Below are positions 1 to 9,925 of a DNA stretch of 64,000 nucleotides, one piece after another; the first letter of the stretch is position 1; each line of letters opens with the position of its first letter. The position numbers were made by a program, and so were the translations under genes. Source of the stretch: Spodoptera frugiperda (lineage: Eukaryota; Arthropoda; Insecta; Lepidoptera; Noctuidae); contig NC_064224.1 in assembly GCF_023101765.2 (NCBI RefSeq), positions 3,974,103-4,038,102 on the forward strand, given 5' to 3'. Under the pieces are notes generated by a model that saw only the letters and a list, made by a program, of their open reading frames with translations, was not told the origin of the DNA and did not search any database.

Positions 1-90
1 GATTGTCGTAAAATATTAATTTAAAGATGAGATGATAATATGGGTAAAAGTAAAATGGATAATTTAGTATTACACAGTAACAGGTTATAA

Positions 91-257
91 TACTATCGTG
101 GGTGCATTTACAAACATACAAGTTCACATACGCATGACACTCAGACCCAAACCAACAATTTGTGGACTACACACAGAGTTGCTCCGTGCGGGAATCGCAC
201 ACGCTACACATTCAACAGCAGCCCGTTGCCCAGACACCGCACCAACTGTGCAGTCGT
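91..257 (-). repeat. SINE-C, tRNA-headed SINE, decayed copy
   Basis: Read on the minus strand, this copy has a tRNA-like head followed by a body containing 'caacaaattg'-like sequence on the opposite strand. The same order recurs near 43.85, 56.95 and 18.66 kb. The B-box region is mutated here (plus strand shows gggaatcgcacacgc where other copies have gggaatcgaacccgc), so the copy is probably no longer a Pol III template. Family membership is direct sequence comparison within the window; the SINE class is inferred from the B-box in better copies. Confidence 0.65.
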
Positions 258-379
258 ATGTATGCATAAAAAATTAATAGCAGCCAGAAGCACGAGAAAA
301 GATGTTTGATCTAGAAAAAAGATGACTAAATATTCCTCATCAATAAAGTCAGGAAGAAATCTAGGGTATAAACAAAACA

Positions 380-516
380 GTACCCTTAGTACTAGTTTTA
401 AAGAGAGCGCATACGCCGCTCTGATTGGCCGGCTCAAATAAACCAACCAATCAGAGTGTCGGACGCGCTCTTATTTCGTTTTCATTCAACGTAAAGCAAG
501 TACTATTCTAGGGTAC
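380..516. mobile_element. Fold-back MITE with gtaccct ends
   Basis: The ends are imperfect inverted repeats starting gtaccctta (left) and ending ctagggtac (right). Inside, both arms carry agagcgc and ctctgattgg, facing each other, so the element can fold into a long hairpin. A single arm of the same family (gtacccttag, then tttgctttacgttt) lies at 34403-34465. No transposase is present. Superfamily not determined. Confidence 0.6.
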
Positions 517-777
517 TATTTCAAAATTTCCATAACTTTTGGCCATGGCTTGACCTATCATCTAAACGCCATTAATAACATTACTGGTTGAATACTCCCA
601 TTATTAGAGTGACCTATTTTTGTAACCTACATTGTTTATGTCCAAAATTGTTTGTTTATTACCCGGCAGCCATCTGGTTATACTCTCATTAATACTTTGG
701 ATTCTGGATAAGGCAAACGCTTCCTATATGAGCGTATTTTTTGCCTTTTACACTCTATAAATAATAATCTAACCTAA

Positions 778-1028
778 TGTCGTTGTGGCTCGGAGGTATA
801 AGATGCATGCTTTACACGCATGAGAGTGCGGGTTTGATACCTACTAACGACAAGTACTAATGTGACTTTTCCGAGTTAGATGTACTTTCTAAGATTATAT
901 GACAAACTGCGAAGGAAAACGTGAAGAAGTTTGAAATCGCTAACCCACATTGAGCTAACATGGTGATTAATGCTCAAACCTTCTCTATGTGGGAAGATAG
1001 TGATAACTTATAGGCTGGTGATAAAAGA
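778..1028 (+). repeat. SINE-E, tRNA-headed SINE with long body
   Basis: A tRNA-like head (tggctcggaggtataagatg, then a B-box-like gggtttgatacc) is followed by gtgacttttccgagtta, gaaggaaaac and the tail motif tggtgattaatgctcaaacc. The order matches a common lepidopteran SINE as I know it. The body has lost a segment after gaaggaaaac. Tail-only copies lie at 1392-1535, 31765-31890 and, reversed, 40548-40705. Confidence 0.7.
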
Positions 1029-1040
1029 ATACTGCCTAAA

Positions 1041-1384
1041 GTTACGCGGGTGCAGTTAGAGAATAACGTCGCTAGAAATGAACTAGATCTCGCGAACGAG
1101 ATTGAATTCCCTAACACCACCTAGTATAATTAACAACAATTCGTTTGACATTGAATTTCATCCATAAAACCTAATCACACTAACAATATAACGCTAGTGT
1201 TTAATTAGAACTGAGATCTTTTATTATGGTATTTTAACCACTCGAGGTAAAATGAACCTTATCACTATCATCAAAGGATTTCATTTTAAATATTATTGGA
1301 GATATGATATCTTAAAAAATAAAGCCTACATTATAAAATTGTGAGTTTACTTTTTATTCTATGTTGTAAATATTATCTGTACCT
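1041..1384. other. No gene seen
   Basis: AT-rich sequence with no open frame, repeat family or structured element that I can recognise. Confidence 0.5.
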
Positions 1385-1535
1385 CTACCATGAGTTTGAA
1401 GCAATAGTATGTGACGATATTGCTAACCCGTATTGAGCAAGTATGGTGATTAATGCTTAAACATTGTCTGTGTGAGAAGAGGCCTTTGGTCAGCAGTGGA
1501 AACTTAAAGGCTGTAGATGTTGATGTGATGTGAAA
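1385..1535 (+). repeat. Fam-O fragment joined to SINE-E tail
   Basis: The left part (gtacctctaccatgagtttg) is shared with 31690 (+) and 32330-32395 (-). The right part repeats the SINE-E tail: attgagcaagtatggtgatt, gagaagaggcctttggtcag, aggctg. The head is missing, so this is a truncated or rearranged copy. Confidence 0.6.
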
Positions 1536-1909
1536 CAAGTTATTTAAAATGAAATTTAACTAACTATGTAACTAATTGTGAATTTTAATTTTCACTTAAT
1601 TTAGCTTCGCTTGGTTTCCAAGGTACGAAGGCTCTTAGAAATTCAAAATGGTTAACTACAGAATATCTTAATTTTGACCCGCAAGCTCTTCAATTTTACT
1701 TAGCAACTAAAATAACAAAATTCATTAAAATATTTTGTTATCTTCTTCACAAACTATTAAAACACGAAATTTCTACGTTACTATTCTTACCTAGTTTAGA
1801 TAGACAATAAAATAACAAAGACTAGGATTCCAAGAAATAATACAAATTGCACGCAGTTCTAAATAATCTATGATAAAAAGTATTCTATCCTTTTTGGTTG
1901 AAAAATATA
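1536..1909. other. No gene seen
   Basis: AT-rich unique-looking sequence. No frame of convincing length, no family resemblance. Confidence 0.5.
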
Positions 1910-2040
1910 ATAATCTGTGGCACGATGGCGGCGGCATTAAGCATGCAAATTGCCATTGGCTGCCGTTCGGAAACCCGCGAATTGACGTTTTACTGTCGAC
2001 GACTTTTTTAATTGACAATAGCGATCGATCTAAAAATATA
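1910..2040. promoter_or_regulatory. Candidate cis-regulatory island (octamer + CCAAT)
   Basis: A short GC-balanced island sits in AT-rich surroundings. It contains a perfect octamer site (atgcaaat, about 1943-1950) immediately followed by attggc (CCAAT box on the minus strand) and, downstream, gacaatagcgatcgatc. No repeat family in the window overlaps it. POU-type factors bind octamers, so an enhancer or promoter is possible, but this rests on motif clustering only. A 28-codon frame starting at atggcggcggca is too short to support as a gene. Confidence 0.3.
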
Positions 2041-2274
2041 TTTATATTTTTATTATATTTCGGTAGGGGAAAATGTGAAGGTTCATCCTTATGTAATGTA
2101 ACGTTAATGTGGTTTAAAACTGGACGAGTTTTTTGTCATAAAATTAAGTGAGTAAGCCAATATCATAATTATTTATTTAGTATGTGTCACGAAAGACTAT
2201 TAAAAACTATACATAAAAACAAAATCTTATCAACCTTCCAATTCTCATGTCATAAATGCACTTTTCATAAACGC

Positions 2275-2360
2275 ATTTGGTGCTTTTGGTATCAACGAGC
2301 GGCGCTTGCTTACCATCAGGTAATCCTGCTCATTTATCGGCTTATAACATAAAAAAGTCA
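2275..2360 (+). repeat. RA fragment, 3' tail only
   Basis: Contains the RA tail motif ttgcttaccatcaggtaat followed by ctgctcatttatcggctta and an A-rich end. The rest of RA is absent, as expected for a 5'-truncated retroposon. Confidence 0.7.
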
Positions 2361-3157
2361 TATCCAGTTTCATTACACGAGTCTGTAGATTAGACTGATC
2401 CACTCCCTTTATCGAAGTTTCGAACCTGATTGGACACAGTCAGACAAAAAGCCAATTAAACTTTGCTGTAGGTAGCGATGGATGTAATCCGCGCTAGATC
2501 GGCTAGGTCGAGCCACAGGTGGGTACAGAACGTGAGCTCCACATCTCTTCTGAAGAGATTTTAAGCTAAATTCGATTGTACGTTGCTGTCGTATTGATGT
2601 TAGTTTTATGGCCAGTGTAAGTTAGTAGACAGAAGATTTCAAGGATTCGAGATTTTTATACCGTATGGAGATCACCTATGCTAAACAGTCAGATTGAGTA
2701 TCTAAATTATAAAATAAAAAAATACGAGGTAGATTTTTGTGCGAATAACAAAAAGGAAAATAATATGAATGATCTCTGTATCATTCATTATCATTATGTA
2801 CAAAAATATAATTCGACACATATTCTAAATAGAAGTAGACAGCAAAATCCATTCGAAATACCGGAGCTAAGCTACCAATTATACATAAATAACTTAACAC
2901 TATATCGCTGCCCGTATACATAACAATCCCGTACCTAATATTATTACATGTTGGCTATATTTAGCCCTAAAGTTATGTAGAGTATGACTGCTTATCACAC
3001 TCCGGCTCGTGAGAGGAAATTGAAGGAAATGGGTCACTGGAAATCATAGTCGGCTGGGAAGGGTTAAAGATTTCAGTGTAGTACTGGGTACATAAATAGT
3101 TATGTAAGATTTTTATTTTGTGTGAAATGATTGGGCGTGCGTCCATTTATTCCTATA
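2361..3157. other. No gene seen
   Basis: Mixed unique sequence. An 81-codon frame at 2678-2923 (+) has AT-driven composition (Asn, Ile, Tyr, Lys) and no recognisable domain; I do not support it as a gene. Confidence 0.45.
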
Positions 3158-3385
3158 CAGGGTGTAAAAGGAACGCTCTCGAAAAATGCTATTTTTTTTT
3201 TTTCTATAGTAATCAATCGTTTTTTGTTTCTTGTTATTCCATGCAACACCAGTCTCAAGCAATTGAATACAACTATTATTTTATTACATAAAATAAAACA
3301 TTGAAATCCTTAATTTTCAGAAAATTAATCTCGTTTTATACCATCATTTGGTTGCAGCGTTTAGGAACGTTCCGTTTACACCCTG
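3158..3385. mobile_element. 228 bp MITE with TA target duplication
   Basis: The ends are inverted repeats: cagggtgtaaaaggaacg on the left and cgttccgtttacaccctg on the right, one mismatch over the 18 bases. TA lies directly outside each end (3156-3157 and 3386-3387), the target duplication of the Tc1/mariner superfamily. The interior is AT-rich and noncoding, so the element is non-autonomous. Confidence 0.8.
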
Positions 3386-3966
3386 TAAACAGGATCTGTA
3401 CCTCCCTTTAGCAGTTGATAAAGATGCACATAGTAGTGAATTAGTTTTCAAAAGTTCTTACCAATCATGTTTTGAGTTCTATCAATGAGTCTGTTAACAC
3501 TAGGATCAATTAAGAATTTTAAACCGTCTCAACACTGCCGAAAAACCAAAAAAATATTATTAGTGTAATTATATTATTGTAGGTGTAATTATTTACACGA
3601 TAGAAATTTAAAGTACATTCATTATAAGACAATTACTTGTGTAACAATAATATTACCTATATTACCCATTAATATTTTGTCAAAAGTGGGTTAAGGCTTT
3701 TTAATCAACGAAATTGTTCATGACACCCACAACGGCCATTCGAATACCAGAATAGTTAATGTTTAAAATATATTTAATTTAGATTTTTAGTTTAGGCTGG
3801 TTTTATTATATTAAAACTTACAAGATAATTTGAGTAATTGGCAAAATGCCTTCAGGGAATTAAACGCGTGATGATAGTAAGTTATGAAATTAAAAACTGC
3901 GTCAAGGATTTTAATGAAATAGATTATTAGATTTACTCTTCAATTTGTTATTAAATATTGCAAAAT
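3386..3966. other. No gene seen
   Basis: AT-rich sequence with no supported frame or repeat. Confidence 0.5.
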
Positions 3967-3970
3967 TTAA

Positions 3971-4053
3971 CACGTTGACCGCCACGTCGGTCACTAGTGA
4001 CGCTTAACGCAGGATTTGCATTCCAGTTTTCTTTCGGTAGTTAATGCTTTAAA
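3971..4053 (+). repeat. Fam-H single end next to TTAA
   Basis: Starts cacgttgaccgccacgtcgg directly after TTAA (3967-3970) and runs through caggatttgc. Relatives at 15281, 23738-23822 (-), 41911-41973 (-) and 51139 share the order. The TTAA border suggests a piggyBac-type terminus, but no partner end is visible. Confidence 0.5.
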
Positions 4054-4355
4054 TTGTTCTATAGCAAAATGTTAATACTTTTAACGTCAATTATTTTGTA
4101 TTAACATTGTATTACAAAAATGTCTATAATTATACCACTATCAACAATTAATGATCACATACGTCACATAAATAAGATATAAACATAGATTATAAATGTA
4201 TTTCTAGAATCACTTAAAGGAATATAAATATTTTGACATTATGTCAAACACATAACAACGAGCATTATATGAATTGCGATTATAGCAATTGCTATAAATT
4301 ACATATACGTCTATGTATTACAGAATGTGTCATAACGCTATTTCGTATTAAATCG

Positions 4356-4757
4356 AGTGTGGGAGAGTATTTCGGTACTATTGGGCCGGCTCGACCGGAG
4401 AGATACCACGGCCTCACAGAAAACCGACGTGGAACAACGCTTGCGTTGTGTTTCGTTATGTGAGTGAGGCTACAGGAGGCCCAATTAAGTACCCCCCGTT
4501 CCAATCTTCTCAATCCCGGATTCCCAAAGAATCTTTAAATTCCTAACCCCCAAAAGGTACTCGTAACGGCCTCTGGTGTTTCAAGTGTCCATGGGCGGCA
4601 ACGATTGCTTATCCAAATCTCCGATTTCCTCATCAACCCTTAAATTCCTAGCCCCCAAAAGACCGGCAACGCACTTGTAACGCCTTTGGTGTTTCGGGTG
4701 TCCATGAGCAGCGGCGATTGCTTACTATCAGGTGATCCGTCTGCTCGTTAAAAAAGG
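4356..4757 (+). repeat. RA, full-length copy with internal duplication
   Basis: Begins tgggagagtatttcgg, passes gggccggctcgaccgg and ends ctatcaggtgatccgtctgc plus ctcgttaaaaaa. The 3' half is present twice (about 4512-4612 and 4618-4725), each with ttaaattccta and gattgctta. Short frames in both directions across it are repeat translation, not genes. Confidence 0.8.
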
Positions 4758-5085
4758 TATTACTCATATAATTACATTATGTAAATACCTACATAGTGTA
4801 CACACATAAGTACATAGATTTTTATGTACAATTATTTATTTTAATTGTTTTCCTGTTTATCTGTTTTAGTAACTTGATGTTTGTAATATTGTGTTTATCA
4901 ATGTAATTATGATTGATTGATTGTAGTTAAAATATAAACTAAACATAAATATTTTTATCAGAGTCTTTGAAGTTCTATACTTATACGTATTTATTTTTAT
5001 CATTTCCTTGCTTTTTAGTTTTACTTTATAGTTAGGTATTTATTTTATTTTATTTACTTAAACAGGGAAGTTGATTATATTATTA
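4758..5085. other. No gene seen
   Basis: Very AT-rich filler with TATT and TTTA runs. Confidence 0.5.
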
Positions 5086-5180
5086 CTGCCTCATTGGTTT
5101 GGTGGTCGGTCGAACTTCTGAAATTCGAGGTCATAGGATCGATTCACTGACCGAGTAACGTAACATTATAATTATTATTT
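5086..5180 (+). repeat. tRNA-like SINE head
   Basis: ctcattggtttggtggtcgg resembles a tRNA A-box region and aggatcgattcactgacc a mutated B-box arm. A facing tRNA-like head lies at 5270-5350. Too degenerate to be a tRNA gene. Confidence 0.4.
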
Positions 5181-5212
5181 TATAAAGAACATTTTCTACT
5201 TCATTCAGTTCA

Positions 5213-5350
5213 GGAATCGTACTCAAGACTCCTAGCTAAAATTTAATCAAGGATCGAATAACATGGTCATTTCAAAACAACGACCACATTTTCTTCTATA
5301 CCCAATCCGGGAATCGAACCCGAAACTCCCCAGCTCACCAATTACAACTA
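5213..5350 (-). repeat. tRNA-like SINE, inverted to the copy at 5086
   Basis: The plus strand shows ccgggaatcgaacccgaaac, the reverse complement of a good B-box (ggttcgattcccgg). Beyond it the cloverleaf decays, so this is a SINE head rather than a tRNA gene. It faces the similar copy at 5086-5180. Confidence 0.5.
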
Positions 5351-5616
5351 CTAAACCAATTACTATATAGAAGACAATGTTAATTACAAACTCGCATAAT
5401 AAGTACTTATTTATACGAACATGTAACTAGCGACCTCTATTGAATTAGATAGTAAGTAATTAGTTGTGCCCTGCTCTGTTATTACACGAGTAAACACAAG
5501 GTTTTAATTAAATATCATTATGAGCTCATTATGTCCACAATTTGCTGTATTTTATAGGTTGCTTTCATATGTATATGAATTGTCTTGAGATTTTAATGTT
5601 TAAGAGCATTTCATTA

Positions 5617-5770
5617 CCTAGCTTATGCCGCGGCTTCGCCCGCGTTCCCGTAAGATAAAACTCCTATTACTCAAGTCAGCTCATACCCTATCTGTATACC
5701 AAATTTCATCAAAATCCGTTCAGTAGTTTCGGCGTCATTGACAGACAAACGGTGTGATGTGTATGAAAAA
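5617..5770 (-). mobile_element. Helitron-like fragment, 3' end and body
   Basis: On the minus strand it ends with gcgggcgaagccgcgg...ctag, a GC-rich hairpin followed by CTAG as at the 3' ends of lepidopteran short Helitrons. The plus strand reads ctagcttatgccgcggcttc and then accaaatttcatcaaaatcc. The 5' end is not recognisable. Confidence 0.5.
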
Positions 5771-5790
5771 TCAGTGTACATAAAATAATG

Positions 5791-5945
5791 CTAGCTTCTG
5801 CCAGCAGCTTCATCCGCAATGCGATAGATAAAGTGTCCTATGTGTTATTTCAGACCATAATCTACCCCTGTCTCAAATTTCATCCCGATCCCTTCAGCTA
5901 TTCTGTCGTGATTGAGTAACAAACATTCGCCTTTATAATATAACA
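5791..5945 (-). mobile_element. Helitron-like non-autonomous element, decayed
   Basis: The plus strand runs gctagcttctgccagcagct, cagaccataatctacccctg and tttataatata. A sister copy at 58610-58785 has the same order. The minus-strand 3' end is CTAG. The hairpin is weaker than in the copy at 5617. Confidence 0.5.
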
Positions 5946-5954
5946 TCCACTTTT

Positions 5955-6067
5955 TCTAGCCTTTGCCTACGACTCGAAAAGCAGGAGTAGGAACGGGATG
6001 GACTTAGTAAGACTCTGACATTTCTTCTTGCCTCGCCCAAAGCAGGATATCATTTGATGAAAAAAAG
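5955..6067 (+). repeat. RB copy, 5'-truncated
   Basis: Contains ctcgaaaagcaggagtagga, agactctgaca and gcctcgcccaaagcagga, then gatgaaaaaaa. Several small deletions compared with the copy at 39213. Confidence 0.65.
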
Positions 6068-6374
6068 GTACGCCAATGTCATTGGTAGAAAATGGAGATG
6101 CTATTAATGTATATTAATTTTAGCACCCTTCTGTATAACTTCTGTTCACAAATAAATTGATTTGTATGATTGATTGATTAAAACTAGACAGTATTTCTAT
6201 TTCAATTTCTAATAACTAATGATAGATAGAAGCGTGGAGCAGATACATATTATATAACCTACTACATTACTTATAGGCAAAAGGTCAAAAAGGAAGATCA
6301 TTTATTTTTATTTCGTCCATCTAGGCGTCTCTTAACTTTTTACGTTACGTTCATAAAAAGTTGTATCAATTTTC
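6068..6374. other. No gene seen
   Basis: AT-rich sequence with no supported feature. Confidence 0.5.
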
Positions 6375-6404
6375 ATTTGATAGAGCCTATAGGCTCTATC
6401 AAAT
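6375..6404. repeat. Perfect 30 bp palindrome
   Basis: Arms of 15 bases (atttgatagagccta and its exact complement) meet with no spacer. It lies in AT-rich DNA and no other copy is visible in the window. Confidence 0.9.
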
Positions 6405-6444
6405 ATAGTTTCTTTAAAGAAAAATACCTAATATTAATAAATAT

Positions 6445-6640
6445 ATTAGCTTTTTTATGGAGATAAGCCAGTAAATGAGCAGATAAATCACCTGATGGTA
6501 AGCAATCGGCACCGCCCATGGACATCCGGATCACCAGTCAAAGGCGTTACAAGCGCGTCGCAAGCTTTTGTGGGGTAGCAATTTGAGGATTGTTGGGATT
6601 AGGGGATTGGGGATATTGAGGAGAGGAGTCATTGAGTAAT
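6445..6640 (-). repeat. RA copy, 5' part missing
   Basis: The plus strand shows the reversed RA tail (ttttttatggagataagcc, cacctgatggtaagcaatcg) and middle (gggattaggggattgggg). The GC-rich RA head is missing. Confidence 0.75.
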
Positions 6641-7131
6641 TGCTATGCCACTACCACTCATACTCTTTCCACGGGTGTTAGCTGACTAAGGGACTACACA
6701 TTTGACGAAAAACAGGCAGCAGTAGCACTCTGATAAACCTGAACCTTTTAAATTGCTATCTCCGACCCACCTGCTAAACGAGGATATTATATTATAGGGC
6801 ACTTATATAGAGTAAGCTTAACACTATTTTAGGTGAATAACAATAAAATAGTAGCAGGTAGTACTGTAGTAATGTAATGCTCAATTCACTTTTCCAATTC
6901 AATTCATTCTCTGTATTCTATTAGCAAATACGAAAATTTAATTTCGAACACAAATATTAAAATACGAACATTCACATGCCAGTGACATGAATTTAAAAAT
7001 AGAACTGTTATCAATGTGTAATACTCGTACTACAATGAGGCGCGTAGTTTTTTTTTTACGTTGCATGAATGAATTCTTTATCTGTGTTTTTATAACCTAC
7101 ACACAAATGTTGTAATTTTAATATGAAATCA
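6641..7131. other. No gene seen
   Basis: AT-rich, no supported frame or repeat. Confidence 0.5.
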
Positions 7132-7435
7132 TGTCTTTTTTATGGAATTAGCCGGTAAACGAGCAGACGGATCACCTGATGGTAAGCAATCGCTGCCGCC
7201 CATGGACACTTGAAACACCAGAGTCGTTACAAGTGCATTGCCGGTTAGGAATTTAAGGGTTGTTGGGGAATCGGGGATTGGGAAGATTAGGGTTATTGGG
7301 CATACGGTAACCTCACACACACAACGAAATACAACGCAAGCGTTGTTTCACGTCGGTTTACTGTGAGGCCGTGGTATCACTCCGGTCGAGCCGGCCCATT
7401 CGTGCCGAAGCATGGCTCTCCCATACTTAAAACGT
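7132..7435 (-). repeat. RA, near full-length copy
   Basis: The plus strand begins with the T-rich tail (cttttttatggaattagccg), shows cacctgatggtaagcaatcg, and ends gccgaagcatggctctccca, the reversed head. A 63-codon minus frame inside is repeat translation. Confidence 0.85.
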
Positions 7436-8160
7436 TGTCATTTATTCAAATACTATCTAAGAAAAGAAAGTCGCGGAAAAAGCGTTAGTAATCAAATACA
7501 GTGATATTAATGAGCTATGTTCATAATAATTAAATGCCCTATTAATCATAATATTGCTGCGGAAGAAATTTATGTTCCCGCTGACACCCGTAGGACATTT
7601 AAAATATTTATTATTCCCTTACAATTTATTATTTGTTTAAGACATCTATTATTGTTCGTAATTTTAATTAAAATCGTTCATTGATAAACTCGTAATCTTA
7701 CATAGAATTATTTCAAAGGTTATCTTAATAATTCGAATGATTAATTTCCTTATTTATGTTTTGTCGGATTCTATTGAGATTTTGTTTTTTTTTCGTCAGT
7801 TTTTTTACAGGACACTATTCTCTGTCTATTTAAGTACCAACGTCATTCTAATTGGGTCACAGACACTTGAAAAATCTCCGAGTCTATTTTTTTCAATTGT
7901 CAGTAATTTTCTTTTAATTGGACAAAGCAGTAAAAAATGGCAGAACAATTAATCGTGACTCCCTAAAATTACGACTCGCTTTAATTAGACACCACTTGTA
8001 GCTTTAATAGTCTAAGGAACCTTACTGCCTTCTTGTACAGTCATAAAGTTTTGTTGCAAAATATAAAATTGTAATTAAAAAATATTGTTCTCATGTCCTG
8101 TAAAAGCATTTAAAAGTCTTAAGACTAACTACAAAAATAAAAATATAAGAGTCAAACTAA
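7436..8160. other. AT-rich region, putative intron start at its right edge
   Basis: No gene or repeat recognised. T-runs and A-runs dominate. If the proposed minus-strand first exon at 8161-8437 is real, this would be the beginning of its first intron. Confidence 0.35.
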
Positions 8161-8437
8161 CCTCAATTATAAAATCGCCTCAAATAATATTATTATTCCA
8201 CACTTTTCAAATCACTTCACTAATAAAAAAAAAAAACAAATTTTCATAAAAAGAACACTGGCCTAATTAAAAAAAAAACAATAAACTCGTAACTCACGCA
8301 CTGACAGAAAAAGAGAAACTTTCGAATTTTTAAAAACGTTCGAATTGTTTTCTGTTACAAAAAGTTTTATTCGATCGCCGATTGTGTTTGAGTAGTAACG
8401 CGACGCGCGCTGTACTCGACGCTCGCTTGCCGCCACT
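8161..8437 (-). other. Candidate noncoding first exon of a host gene
   Basis: Read on the minus strand, an initiator-like TCAGT (plus 8435-8439) is followed by a CpG-dense stretch, then an AT-rich leader, and ends at attgag|gttagt, a good splice donor (plus 8155-8166). This architecture is common for insect 5' leaders. The only ATG noticed opens a short upstream frame. No coding exon can be tied to it in the window. A second TCAGT about 130 bases downstream (plus ~8300) is an alternative start site. Inference only. Confidence 0.35.
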
Positions 8438-8470
8438 GAACGTCGACGATTTCTTTACGCGTGCGCAAAA
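8390..8470 (-). promoter_or_regulatory. CpG-rich core-promoter candidate
   Basis: Clustered CpG (aacgcgacgcgcgc, gacgctcgc, cgtcgacg, acgcgtgcgc) stands out against AT-rich flanks. The minus strand carries an Inr-like TCAGT. No TATA box is seen 25-35 bases upstream, and the bases 28-32 downstream do not fit a DPE. Supports a TATA-less promoter but is not proof. Confidence 0.35.
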
Positions 8471-8700
8471 GGGAACTGGCAGAATCGCCAAATGCTTTAT
8501 TTTTAGTGTTTCGCCTTTACCTGTGCTTTCAATTACGAATGCATTGTGACTTGCCTACATTTTCCTTACTTTTTAATGTCGATACTTTTATCTTGAATAC
8601 TTTATTTGAGACGGCCAATGTCCATTATTTATCGTCTTTTGTTTTCCTATAATTCTTTCTTACTTTTAATGCAGTAAAGTTTCACATAGTTTCTTCCTCT

Positions 8701-8963
8701 ATCATTAGAACTTGAGACGGGATATTTACCATGTTTATTTATGTCTATGAGTTTCAGTTCATCCGTGATCATGGCGCTTGCAACAGTGCCGAAATATCGG
8801 ACACTCATAGACATAAATAAACACAAATGGTGAAAGGTGTACATTATATAGCGGCATTGCGTGTCGTAACGACCACCTCTACCTACTTCGGGGATAAAAG
8901 GCGTGACGTTGTTGTAAAAAAATAATTAAACATGGTAAATATACCGTCTTGAGTTCTAATGAT
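8701..8963. mobile_element. MITE with 37 bp inverted ends and an inner hairpin
   Basis: Left arm 8701-8737 (atcattagaacttgagacgg...) and right arm 8927-8963 are inverted repeats, 34 of 37 matching. Inside lies a second, perfect 21 bp inverted repeat (8732-8752 and 8803-8823). The segment after that matches the tail of SINE-D, so a SINE tail appears to have landed in the element or been captured. Confidence 0.7.
8819..8918 (+). repeat. SINE-D tail fragment inside a MITE
   Basis: Order: aaatggtgaaaggtgtaca, gcggcattgcgtgtcgtaac, cacctctacctac, ggggataaaaggcgtgacgt. The start matches the end of the fuller copy at 23885-24115, and the gggataaaaggcgtgacg part matches the tail near 61975 (reversed). 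No tRNA head. Confidence 0.6.
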
Positions 8964-9345
8964 AGCGTTAGTGACCATGCCAGTTTAAAAAACTTATATA
9001 CCTTACTCTATCTTTAATAGGTAGGTAACCTTAATAGATTTTGTTTAGTAAACATAACCTAATTAGATAGTAATTAGTAATTCCCAAGCATTGTAATTGT
9101 TATGTTTATCGAGTACAGATATCGTGTAGTCGAGAGGCCGCGTTGTGTGACCTTTCGCGTCACTAGTTCCAGCTGTTGCACTAGTGGTGAACCAATAAAT
9201 GTAAATGCACTAATACAAATAGGTTTATTTCGAACCAAACGTAGTATGTATGTGTTTGTTGGATTGTCAGACTAAAAATGTCAGATTGATTGTATCTAGG
9301 CAGGAATTGTGCTTGGCTGTAAATATTCTATGATATTTTTTTTGA
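8964..9345. other. No gene seen
   Basis: Mostly AT-rich. No supported feature. Confidence 0.5.
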
Positions 9346-9500
9346 GCGGGAAATTCATCCAATGAATTCTCCCGTCTTAGGTGAGACGAGAGATCTCCGG
9401 ACTTAAGTGTCAGACTCTTTCTGACTAAAAACTATTCCGTTCTTACTCCTGCTTCCAGTAGTGGAGCTCCGGTAAGGTCATCCGCAACTCTGGGTATTCT
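9346..9500 (-). repeat. RB copy
   Basis: The plus strand shows the reversed order: gcgggaaattcatccaatga, gtgtcagactctttctgact, ttcttactcctgcttcc, gtggagctccggtaa. Complete in order but diverged. Confidence 0.7.
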
Positions 9501-9828
9501 ATTAGATGTTGATGATTACAGTATTTTTTAAATAGTTAGTGGTAAAAACAAAAGCGTAAAGAGTAATTAACATCCATAGCTACATTAACTAAACATCGCG
9601 GTATACTCACGTAAATTACTGGAGAAAAGCTCTACTAGTTTTGAGTCACAGAGGGACTCTTCAGCATGATCAGCGTGCGTAGATGCGGCGACGTCGCCTA
9701 GCCTGCACTGCTAGGAGGAGCAAACCGTGATTTTTAGTTAATTTAGTGTATCTAACGATAGTCGTTAGATAAAAATCCATAGCTACATTCTCACAAAATT
9801 AGGTAGATGCTTACCGTGTCCTACATTT
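9501..9828. other. No gene; small perfect hairpin
   Basis: A hairpin with 10 bp arms and a 3-base loop lies at 9749-9771 (tatctaacga, loop tag). The phrase atccatagctacatt occurs on both sides of the region (about 9571 and 9776). Nothing else recognised. Confidence 0.5.
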
Positions 9829-9925
9829 AATACATACATACATAACCTCACGCCTGTCTCTAATGGGGTAGGCAGAGACAATGGAACGCCAATTGCTACG
9901 ATTCTTACACACCTCTTTCGCTTAA
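9829..9925 (-). repeat. Fam-M fragment
   Basis: The plus strand reads cataacctcacgcctgtctc, ggggtaggcagagac, ggaacgccaattgctacg. The reverse complement matches 44155-44225 closely (attggcgttccatagtctct). It resembles the tail of SINE-D in general layout. Confidence 0.6.

Noticed and set aside
2678..2923. 81-codon frame as a host gene
   Set aside because: Composition follows the AT bias and there is no domain or splice context.
5270..5350. Possible tRNA gene (ggttcgattcccgg on the minus strand)
   Set aside because: Only the B-box arm is good; acceptor and anticodon arms do not pair.
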